From Streptomyces tirandamycinicus (GTDB lineage: Bacteria > Actinomycetota > Actinomycetes > Streptomycetales > Streptomycetaceae), in contig NZ_CP029188.1 in assembly GCF_003097515.1 (NCBI RefSeq), positions 62,001-126,000 of the forward strand: DNA of 64,000 bases, read 5' to 3'. Below the pieces are notes generated by a model. It was not told where the DNA came from. It ran no database searches and saw only the letters and a list, made by a program, of their open reading frames with translations. Positions 1 to 6,770 of this stretch are shown here, piece after piece (within the stretch, counting starts at the first letter, position 1; every line of letters begins with the position of its first letter). The translations under genes were made by a program, and so were the position numbers.

Positions 1-377
1 ACACGGGTGAGGGGCCAGAACGGTCGGCGCAGCCTTGAGTGTCATGCCGCAGGCGAGGCAACTGCGTTGTCCGCGCGGGAATGACGGCACCGGGTTGCCG
101 TGGCGGTGCAGCCGGGCGGAATGCGTCGAGACGGACGCCGAGACGGGTCTCACGCCCTGACCGTTTGGACGTCGCGCTCGACGGCACGTCAAGCGTCCTC
201 CTGCGGCCGCTCCGGGGGACTGTGCGGAGAACGCCTTGACCGACGAGCGCCCGTCGGAACGTTGTGCCGTCTGCCGGGCCATGCAGACTTCCCCCGTGTC
301 CAGCCACCCGGTGGATCGGCCACCGCACCTGGCATGTCGACAACCCATCGGCAACCTGCCGGCCGCCGGTGGTCTCC
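1..377. other. No gene recognised at the left edge
   Basis: Short overlapping reading frames occur here, but none has a convincing ribosome-binding site, recognisable domain or typical codon pattern. The stretch lies downstream of the leftward regulator gene. I see nothing functional in it. Confidence 0.5.
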
Positions 378-1025
378 TCATTCGAGCATGCCTCGCCGCA
401 TGGCCTCGGCCACTGCTGCGCCCCGGTCCGAAACACCGAGCTTCTCGTAGAGTCGCTGCACATGCGTCTTGACCGTCGTAGGCGCGAGAAACAGATTCTT
501 TGCCATGGTCGGGACCGATTGCCCTTCAGCGATCATGCGCAGCACCTGGCCCTCCCGTTCACTCAGAACAGGAGCGTCCGATTGAGCGCGCTGCCTGACC
601 TCCGACGCCAGCCCGGGGACGAGATCCGGCGGCAGCACGCACTCCCCCTTCGCGCAGGAGAGAACCGCTGACACGATTTCGTCGCGACTGGCGTCCTTGC
701 TGATGTAACCGGAGGCCCCTTCCCGCAAAGCCTCGTACACGGCCGAGCTCTCGGTGAATGCGGAGAGGATGAGCATTCTGGTGGGGAGGTCGTCCCGCTG
801 TACGGCGTGAGCCACTCCAAGTCCGTCGATGGAGGGCATCCGGTAGTCCAGGAGAGCCACATCCGGGCTGTGCTCACGAATTGCTTCCAGCGCGGCCCAG
901 CCGTCCCCTACCGCCGCCACCACCTCGGTATAGCCGGTGCTGTTCAAGGCGCGGACCATACCGTCTCTGAACACCGGGTGATCATCGGCAACGACCACCC
1001 GGACCCGTGACTCGGAGTCTCTCAT
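378..1025 (-). CDS. NarL/FixJ-type response regulator
   Basis: A cytoplasmic DNA-binding response regulator of 215 residues, a normal length for the NarL/FixJ family. The receiver domain covers about residues 8-125, with the acidic pair D14-D15, the likely phospho-acceptor D60 (context LLDYRMP) and the conserved lysine K110 (context YISKDAS). A LuxR-type helix-turn-helix follows at about 150-212 (LSEREGQVLRMIAEG, then TTVKTHVQRLYEKLGV). No histidine kinase gene is adjacent, so it is an orphan here. It is the only regulator beside the two peptide-modification operons and points the same way as the kinase/lyase/precursor operon, so a pathway-specific role is likely but inferred. The gap to the precursor gene contains a strong terminator, so it is probably transcribed separately. 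Confidence 0.93.
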   Translation of the reverse strand: MRDSESRVRVVVADDHPVFRDGMVRALNSTGYTEVVAAVGDGWAALEAIREHSPDVALLDYRMPSIDGLGVAHAVQRDDLPTRMLILSAFTESSAVYEALREGASGYISKDASRDEIVSAVLSCAKGECVLPPDLVPGLASEVRQRAQSDAPVLSEREGQVLRMIAEGQSVPTMAKNLFLAPTTVKTHVQRLYEKLGVSDRGAAVAEAMRRGMLE

Positions 1026-1410
1026 CGGTCACTCCCTGGGCAGGTGAACCGCACACCCACCTTACGCCTCTGAAAACGCCGGCGCGCTTCGAAGAATTCT
1101 TCGCCCGGCGAGCACATGGGCCTGGAAGATCGCGCAGGATATTCGGCTCGATCATGCATGGAGTTTCGCCGCGAGGTCGGTGGGCGGATTCACCTTCTGC
1201 GACTGGGGGCGAGCCGGGCCGGTGGCCCGAGTTCCGCATCGGGTGGGTGCCGGTTCAGCTGCCCCGGGTGGGTGGTGCTGCGCGCTGGGACGGCAAGGCT
1301 GGGGGGCCGTGCGGGAGTGGTGATGATGTGACGGGTCCAGGGCCGGTGCCGGGCGCCCTCGGCGCGGGTGCGGTTCTCCGGGGTGCGGCGAGGCCGGACG
1401 TTGCATGGGT

Positions 1411-1445
1411 TGCGGGCGGAGCCGCACATCGCGGCTCCGCCCGCA
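1411..1445 (-). terminator. Strong hairpin after the Thr-repeat precursor gene
   Basis: A perfect 15-bp inverted repeat (arms 1411-1425 and 1431-1445) around the 5-base loop acatc begins 23 bases past the stop codon of the leftward precursor gene. There is no clear T-tract, as is common in high-GC actinobacteria. It probably ends the kinase-lyase-precursor transcript. The rest of 1026-1467 shows nothing recognisable. Confidence 0.8.
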
Positions 1446-1467
1446 GACAGCCGACCGGCAGAGCCGA

Positions 1468-1644
1468 CTACCGCATGGTGATGGCCGCGTCCACGCCCGT
1501 GACCGCACCGTTCAGACCGGTGACACCAGTGATGAGGCCAGTGACACCCGCATCGAAGTCCCCGCCCGCAAGCGCGACTTCAGCAGCGATCTCCTCCGCA
1601 TCGACATGAGCGCTGTAACCGGCGAAAAGGTCCCGAATGTTCAT
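1468..1644 (-). CDS. Putative RiPP precursor with heptad-spaced threonines and no cysteine
   Basis: A 58-residue peptide. I chose the ATG at 1644 because AAGGAAG lies about 6 bases upstream; the longer reading frame has an atypical N-terminus. The N-terminal half (MNIRDLFAGYSAHVDAEEIA) is acidic and leader-like and ends in a double-glycine-like LAGG at residues 25-28. The C-terminal half repeats a unit of the form [VI]TG[LV]xx[GA]: threonines fall at residues 35, 42, 49 and 56, exactly seven apart, with one more at 39. There is no cysteine, and the only serine (S11) is in the presumed leader. It is the last gene of an operon behind an APH-like kinase and a HopA1-like lyase, the pair that dehydrates Ser/Thr in class V lanthipeptide and thioamitide pathways. 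Precursor status is inferred from size, layout and context. Confidence 0.75.
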   Translation of the reverse strand: MNIRDLFAGYSAHVDAEEIAAEVALAGGDFDAGVTGLITGVTGLNGAVTGVDAAITMR

Positions 1645-1730
1645 GATGATCTTCCTTAGTCCTTGATGGATCGAGTGGGTTGGGGGGAACGCAGACCAGG
1701 GCGGTGATCGGCAGGCAGAGAGCGTCCTTG

Positions 1731-2711
1731 TCATCGGGCGAGTTCCAGTTCCGGAGAGTCGGTGTTGCGTTCCGGTGCGAGCGGATCGACACCGGCCTCG
1801 ATGAGGGCTTCATGGACCAGGGCGTCCAGGGATGGTGTGCCCTGGGTGTCCGCATGGCGGATGAGTGCGTCGGTGAGGGCGGCGGACCGGTGTTGGCCGT
1901 AGCTCAGGTGCGTGTGGCCGAGCCGGTCGTCTGCCGGTTCCCAGGCCATGGCGATTCCGGGCGCGAGCTGACGAGCGAAGACCGACGTGGCCGAGCCCGT
2001 GCCGGGCAGTCTCCCCAGCATCCGCGGCAGGTCCGCCGCGAGGTGCCACGCGTCTGCGCCGAGGTAGATCACCATGGAGTCGGTGCGCGGGTACGACCGG
2101 GGAGTGGAGAGGATCTTGGCGCGGTAGCGTATCCGCTTCTCCTCCAGCCGGCTCAGAGCCTGATGCCAGGCAGCCGGAGCGTTGTCGGGGTCGGCGATGT
2201 TGACGTACACGCGCAGGAGCGGCGAGTGTCCGGGCCGGCCGAGGGAGCCGTCGGCGAGGAAGAATCCCGGGGACACCGCGGGGCGGGCGGCGGGAAGTGC
2301 GACGGTTACCGTGGCGCCGGCCCTCGATGCCCCTTCGGGGCCACCGATCGTTCCGGCGGGAGCCGAGACGCGTACGCCGGAGACTTCCACGATTGCCTCT
2401 CGCGGGCCGTTTGCGGCCTCGACGATGCGTGCCTGGGCGATGGTGGTGCGGTGCGGGGTGGCGTCGGCGAACTGCGCTTCCAAGCGCGCGTCGCGCAGCG
2501 ACCTGCTCCTTGAGGTGTCTTCCCGGCGACCTGCGTGCAGTACGTCGTACAGCGTGCGGATCAGCGGTGCGCGAAGCGCCGCGGCGCTTTCCTGCGTGAT
2601 CGTCCGGTCCCGCACGGTCGCACTCCATCGACGACCCGGCTGGATGCGGACGTCTTCCAGGCTCTCGCACAGCCGCGCCGACAGCCGTCCGTGGGGGCAT
2701 ATGGAGGTCAT
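1731..2711 (-). CDS. HopA1-family lyase-like protein of a class V-type dehydratase pair
   Basis: A 326-residue protein resembling the HopA1 effector family (LxmY of lexapeptide, SprH3 of pristinin, TvaD of thioviridamide). Family-like features are a central LRVYVNI strand, the stretch RYRAKILSTPRSYPRTDSMV, the LAPGIAMAWEP segment, and SYGQHRS near the C-terminus. In the known pathways this protein acts with an APH-like kinase, eliminating phosphate from phospho-Ser/Thr to leave dehydroamino acids. Its start overlaps the kinase stop by one base (TGATG), so the two are translationally coupled. The Thr-repeat precursor follows 86 bases downstream. The role on that precursor is inferred. No LxmX-like third protein is visible. 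Confidence 0.85.
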   Translation of the reverse strand: MTSICPHGRLSARLCESLEDVRIQPGRRWSATVRDRTITQESAAALRAPLIRTLYDVLHAGRREDTSRSRSLRDARLEAQFADATPHRTTIAQARIVEAANGPREAIVEVSGVRVSAPAGTIGGPEGASRAGATVTVALPAARPAVSPGFFLADGSLGRPGHSPLLRVYVNIADPDNAPAAWHQALSRLEEKRIRYRAKILSTPRSYPRTDSMVIYLGADAWHLAADLPRMLGRLPGTGSATSVFARQLAPGIAMAWEPADDRLGHTHLSYGQHRSAALTDALIRHADTQGTPSLDALVHEALIEAGVDPLAPERNTDSPELELAR

Positions 2712-3784
2712 CAGCGTGCTCCCTTCGGGGCAACGGGCAGTCCCAGAACGTCACAGAAGAGGTCGGGTGAGCACAGCAGCCTGCGGGCGATACCGATCCC
2801 TGCGCGGTCCAGCGCGCTCAGTCGTGCGCGCTCGGTGCTCGCTGCCAGGACGCGATCCAGCAGGTGCCAGCCGGCGAACGCGGCGGACCTGGGAGCCAGG
2901 CCGGGATCGGTGACCTCTCCTGTCTCCTGGTAGCCGCTCCAGAACGCCTGCAGGAAAGGGCGCCTGCTCTCGAGTTCTCGAACGCCCGAGGAGATGATCG
3001 CCTCCGCGGTCACCTGGGCGGTGTGCCCGATGGCATGAACGGAACGGGCAACCCACTCTCCGAGGAAGGCCCCCACGTCCCGCGCAGGGTCCTCCACGCG
3101 CAGCTCTTCCCAGTCGGCCAGGTAGAGCTTCCCTTGGTGTATCAGAAACTGGTCAAGACGCAGATCGCAGTGTGTGGGAACTCGGCACACCTGCCGGGAG
3201 AGCTCACCCAACCCTGCGATGGCGCTCACCAGAGGCGCGTCCTTCTGCAGGAGCCCGAACAGCTCCAGCTGCGCGCCGGAACGAGAAGCGAATTCGCCCA
3301 TGGTCAGAGCCTGCAGCCCGCCCAAGCGCGGCCAGGAAGGAACCGTCGTGTCCAGGGTTCCGTCCGCCACGGGCATGCGGTGCAGCCTGCCGACCATCCG
3401 ACCCGCCTCGCCCGCCAGGGCCTGGGTGAACAACCCGTCCTGCTCCAGGGTGTTTCCGTTGCGGGCTCCCTCCAGGAGCTCGAAGACCAGCACACGAGTG
3501 GCCTCGTCAGATGCGAGGCACGCAGGAGAGGCGATTTTCGCCGCCGCCTGGCCCATTCCGGCGAATGACAGCGCCCGGCGAAACCGCGCAGCCGCGTCAG
3601 GACCGTCGATCTTCTTCACGAAGACCCCGATCCCCGCGGAGGTCGTTCCTGCCCAGTTGTCATTGCGGCCCGGAAATGCCACCACGTCGGATGTCAGGGA
3701 GCCCCAACCGTGCCGCTCCATCACGGATCCGATCTCGGGCACAGCCTTCAGGTCAGAGGGAGAGAACTCCGCAACGACTGACAT
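2711..3784 (-). CDS. APH-like Ser/Thr peptide kinase of a class V-type dehydratase pair
   Basis: A 357-residue protein with an aminoglycoside-phosphotransferase/choline-kinase fold. The catalytic loop reads HCDLRLDQ (H205, D207) and the metal-binding aspartate is in LADWEE (D224); a likely ATP-contacting lysine lies in VFVKKID near residue 57. The ATG at 3784 has GGAG about 8 bases upstream; an upstream TTG would overlap that site and is rejected. Stand-alone APH proteins are common, but direct coupling to a HopA1-like gene and a small repeat-containing ORF matches lanthipeptide class V/thioamitide dehydratases (LxmK, SprPT, TvaC), where the kinase phosphorylates Ser/Thr of the precursor. It is the first gene of its operon. 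Confidence 0.85.
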   Translation of the reverse strand: MSVVAEFSPSDLKAVPEIGSVMERHGWGSLTSDVVAFPGRNDNWAGTTSAGIGVFVKKIDGPDAAARFRRALSFAGMGQAAAKIASPACLASDEATRVLVFELLEGARNGNTLEQDGLFTQALAGEAGRMVGRLHRMPVADGTLDTTVPSWPRLGGLQALTMGEFASRSGAQLELFGLLQKDAPLVSAIAGLGELSRQVCRVPTHCDLRLDQFLIHQGKLYLADWEELRVEDPARDVGAFLGEWVARSVHAIGHTAQVTAEAIISSGVRELESRRPFLQAFWSGYQETGEVTDPGLAPRSAAFAGWHLLDRVLAASTERARLSALDRAGIGIARRLLCSPDLFCDVLGLPVAPKGAR

Positions 3785-4683
3785 ATGCCGCTCCAATACC
3801 TATGCGCTGTAAAGCCTTGCAAATCAAAAGTGCCCGAATTCACCCGTGCCGGATATCCGTCGGCCGGTGGGTCCGGCGGAGGACGGCCCTGTCCCCCGAT
3901 CGGCCCCGTGCCCCGCCTCGTCTCCGGACGCGTACGCACGGGTGAGGCCGGTGCGGGCCGCGCATACGAGCCCGCTTACGCCTCGAGGAGCTCATGCCGC
4001 GAGGGGCTGGACGCCCTGGGGTGGCGGCCTGGGTGAGACGGACAGGTCTCCCGGTGGTGAACCCCCATGGCGACCCGACCCACGACGTGCCCGGTCCATG
4101 ACCGTCCGGCTCGGCGGTGACCGTACCCGCTTGCCCGAACACACTCGGTAGGAGGAGGACTCCCCGTCTCGCGCTGCATCGCATCGGACGCCGCGCGACG
4201 GCCCACGGGGATCGCGGGGCAGCCCGTACCCGCGCCGAGCCCGAACGGCAGGCCTGCTGTGCGGTTCGCTCCCGCATGAGATCCGCCTCATGGCGGGAGC
4301 GGATCGTCCTGGCCCCCGTCGGCAACGTGGGCCAGGCTCGCCCCGTACGGGAACAGCCGCTGACGCCGCCACCGGACACGAGCCCGGATCAGCGACCACC
4401 GCCGACGAGACCACCCACCGTGACGACACCGGCTGCGGTACCGGGGCCCGGCGGGTGGCCGGAACCCCGGTGGGGTGAGGTGACCGCGCATCCGGGAGAG
4501 CCGCGCTCACCGGTCAGGGGACGGCTCCTTCCTCCCGTGCAGTGGCCGGTCGTATGAACGCATGGGCCCGCCAGGTGCCTAGCGTTGGGGGCAGAGCAGC
4601 GGGACGAGCACGGCGCGCCCCTCGTAGTGGCCCTGACCAGCACGTTCTGCCGCTGCTACCCATTGTCGCCGAGTGGAGTTGTG
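3785..4683. promoter_or_regulatory. Divergent intergenic region between two RiPP operons
   Basis: About 900 bases separate the leftward kinase and the rightward MNIO gene. Bases 3790-3845 are clearly richer in A/T than the surroundings and probably contain the kinase-operon promoter, but I cannot assign -35/-10 boxes confidently. Short reading frames in the remainder have no good ribosome-binding site or domain. No further precursor-like ORF is apparent. Confidence 0.4.
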
Positions 4684-5535
4684 ATGTTGTCTGGACTTCC
4701 CTGCCTGGGCTCCGGCCTCGGTTACCGCCCTGAGCTGGCCGCAGCCATCGGGGATCACAGCGACCGGATCGACTGGCTCGAGGTCATCACCGAGCACTAC
4801 CTCTTCGAGCCGGGTGACCAGCGGGAGACCTTGCTGGACCTGCGGCGCCGCTGCCCGATCGTGCCGCACGGTGTGGAGCTCTCGCTCGGGGCGCCCGAGG
4901 AGACCGCCGGCCGGTATCTCGACGCCCTTGCCCAGCTTGTCGCGGACGTCGGAGCGCCATGGTTCAGTGACCACTTGTCCTTCACGCGAGCCGGTGACGT
5001 GGCACTGGGTACCCTCGTTCCCCTGCCTCGCGCGCGGGAGGTGGCCCGTGAGGTGGGCCACCGCGCCCAGGCCGCGCAAGAGGCCGTCGGTGTCCCCCTC
5101 CTGCTGGAGAACATCACCTACTACCTGGACTTGCCTGCACCTTTGACGGAGGCGCAGTTCATCACCGAGGTGATGGAGCACTGCGAGTGCGGCTTGCTGC
5201 TCGACCTGACCAACCTGGACGTCAACGCACGCAATCACGGCTACAGCCCGGAAGAGTTCCTGGACTCCATCCCGCTGGAGCGCGTTGTCCAGGTCCATCT
5301 GGCAGGCGGCGAGGACGACCCGGCCGGCGCCATGGCGCTGGACACGCATGCCGCTCCGGTGCCCGAGCAGGTGTGGACGCTGCTGAGTGAGCTGGTGAAG
5401 CGGGCTCCTGTTCGCACGACGCTGCTGGAGCGGGATGCGCTGTTCCCCGAGGACTTCGCGGAACTGCAGGCCGACCTCGACCGGGCCCGCGCGGTCCTGC
5501 TCGGGGCGCCCGGTACCCGTGCGGGGGTGGTGTGA
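4684..5535 (+). CDS. MNIO (DUF692) peptide-modifying iron oxidase
   Basis: A 283-residue TIM-barrel protein of the multinuclear non-heme iron oxidative enzyme family (MbnB, TglH, ChrH, ApyH, BufB). Likely metal ligands and signature positions are visible in order: PHGVELSLGA (H62), SDHLSF (D96-H97), LLENITYY (E142-N143), LLLDLTNLDVNARNHG (D174), QVHLAGG (H205), LDTHAAPVPEQVW (D220, H222) and LLERDALFPEDF (E249, D251). The ATG at 4684 is preceded by GGAG at normal spacing. Family members use di- or tri-iron to rewrite cysteine or aspartate residues in RiPP precursors. The stop codon overlaps the next gene's start (GTGATG). Substrate specificity is unknown; the two cysteines of the precursor at 6540 are the obvious candidates. 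Confidence 0.92.
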   Translation: MLSGLPCLGSGLGYRPELAAAIGDHSDRIDWLEVITEHYLFEPGDQRETLLDLRRRCPIVPHGVELSLGAPEETAGRYLDALAQLVADVGAPWFSDHLSFTRAGDVALGTLVPLPRAREVAREVGHRAQAAQEAVGVPLLLENITYYLDLPAPLTEAQFITEVMEHCECGLLLDLTNLDVNARNHGYSPEEFLDSIPLERVVQVHLAGGEDDPAGAMALDTHAAPVPEQVWTLLSELVKRAPVRTTLLERDALFPEDFAELQADLDRARAVLLGAPGTRAGVV

Positions 5536-6392
5536 TGGGTGTCCGGGAAGCGCTGGCCGAGGTTCTGGCCACGCCGGCAGTCGCGCTGGCCGAACTGCGC
5601 GAGCATCCGCGGTCGGTACGGGATCGTCACCGGCTGTCGCAGGTGGAGACTGACATGCTGCTCGCCGCCGCGGCCCACGCCGGATGGCGGGTGACCGCCG
5701 ATGAGGTGAGTGCCAAGCTGCGCATCGCGCTGGAGTGTGCCTTGCCGCGCACGGTCGCAGAGGCAGACGCCCGCCATGGCGCCGTAGTGGAGGAATTCGT
5801 ACGCCGCACCGTGCGCCGGCCGTTCGTCGACAAGGAGGCCGGGTGGTTCGCGCTGGGCGACACGTTCCTGGCTTCGATGGACGGGCAGGTACCGGAAGGG
5901 CTCGTGCAGTTCGGCCGGTTCGAGCTCCTGAGCAACCGGCTTGTGCATGACCCGGCAGCGGCCGAGGCCGCGAGGAACTGGGCGCGCGCGGGTCGCGGCG
6001 CACCGGGGAGCCGCGCGGTCGGCTCGGAGCAGGTCGCCCACGGCCGTCTCAGCCTGTCGGCGACGGTACGTCTGGGCATCTACGACCATGACATCACCGC
6101 CGTGGGCGCACCGCGGAACCTGCCCGGGCAGCCCGTTCAGGTGGTGCTGCGCCGCAGGTGGAAACAGCCGCCCCAGATCCACCGGATCGGCGCGGGGACG
6201 GGGCTCCTGCTGAGCCTGTGCGACGGGACCAGGACCGGTCGTGAGGTGGCTGATGCTTCCGGGATCGAAACCGGTGCGGCGATGGCCACGCTGCAGCAGC
6301 TCGCCGACGGCGGTGTGGTGATCCCTTTCCGGCACCGATCCCGGCCGGAGAGCGGCGCCGCCGGTACGGGCGGGGCGGCGTGCTCCCGATGA
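5535..6392 (+). CDS. MNIO partner protein with PqqD-like recognition domain
   Basis: A 285-residue protein immediately downstream of and overlapping the MNIO gene, the usual place for an MNIO partner (MbnC/TglI/BufC role). The N-terminal part is helical and not one I recognise by sequence. The C-terminal part, about residues 205-265, reads like a PqqD-type winged-helix RiPP recognition element: IGAGTGLLLSLCDGTRTG, then a helix REVADASGI, then MATLQQLADGGVVIPF. Such domains bind leader peptides and deliver the precursor to the enzyme. ATG 5535 is chosen; GTG 5532 is equally possible. A tiny ORF begins within its stop codon (ATGA). Confidence 0.75.
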   Translation: MGVREALAEVLATPAVALAELREHPRSVRDRHRLSQVETDMLLAAAAHAGWRVTADEVSAKLRIALECALPRTVAEADARHGAVVEEFVRRTVRRPFVDKEAGWFALGDTFLASMDGQVPEGLVQFGRFELLSNRLVHDPAAAEAARNWARAGRGAPGSRAVGSEQVAHGRLSLSATVRLGIYDHDITAVGAPRNLPGQPVQVVLRRRWKQPPQIHRIGAGTGLLLSLCDGTRTGREVADASGIETGAAMATLQQLADGGVVIPFRHRSRPESGAAGTGGAACSR

Positions 6393-6526
6393 CGCCGCCC
6401 CGGACCACCCCGCCCCTCGATCTCGCGCCTCGCATGGGAGCACCGCCGTTCCCACCCGAGCGCGAAGCCCGGCCCGAGAACGAGCCGGTTCCCTGTGGCA
6501 CCGCACCAGCGGCGTCACCGTCTTGA
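6389..6526 (+). CDS. Possible 45-residue proline-rich coupled ORF
   Basis: This frame starts at an ATG overlapping the partner's stop (ATGA) and ends 13 bases before the precursor's ATG, so it exactly fills the gap. The product is proline-rich with one cysteine near the C-terminus and has no recognisable domain. Against it, G/C at third codon positions is clearly lower than in neighbouring genes, and there is no independent ribosome-binding site. It may be a coupling leader, a small peptide, or chance. Confidence 0.3.
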   Translation: MTPPRTTPPLDLAPRMGAPPFPPEREARPENEPVPCGTAPAASPS

Positions 6527-6539
6527 GAAGGAGAACACC

Positions 6540-6692
6540 ATGTCCGATGCAACTCTCGCCCGGAAGGCGCCGGTGGAGGAACTGCTCGAGTTCGAGGCCG
6601 TCCCTCACCTCTCCACCGACGATGTCGGCATCCACCGGCAGGACGCGATCTGCCACAAGTGCTTCACGGTCTCGCCGCGCGAGCGCCGCTGA
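6540..6692 (+). CDS. Putative MNIO-RiPP precursor with a CxxC core
   Basis: A 50-residue peptide with an excellent ribosome-binding site (AGAAGGAG) about 6 bases before the ATG. The N-terminal 35 residues are acidic and hydrophobic (PVEELLEFEAVPHL), as expected of a leader. The C-terminal end is DAICHKCFTVSPRERR, with cysteines at 38 and 41 as the only two in the peptide. Position, length and layout fit a precursor processed by the MNIO/partner pair upstream. The order hydrophobic-Cys-x-x-Cys-aromatic (ICHKCF) resembles the start of the Methylosinus methanobactin core (LCGSCY), where MbnB/MbnC convert each Cys to an oxazolone-thioamide. The resemblance is short and could be coincidental; I know of no characterised homologue. 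Confidence 0.8.
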   Translation: MSDATLARKAPVEELLEFEAVPHLSTDDVGIHRQDAICHKCFTVSPRERR

Positions 6693-6770
6693 ACGGGGGT
6701 CGGTCGCCGGCTACCGCCTACGGCCGGCGGCCGACCCACTCCCCGGCACCACATCGACCGGAGCTCTGCC

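Noticed and set aside
3785..4683. A third precursor peptide gene between the two RiPP operons
   Set aside because: Several short frames exist but none combines a ribosome-binding site with a leader-like and core-like sequence.
5241..6656. 471-codon minus-strand frame over the MNIO and partner genes
   Set aside because: The sense frames show the MNIO signature and coupled starts; the antisense frame has no start signal or motif.
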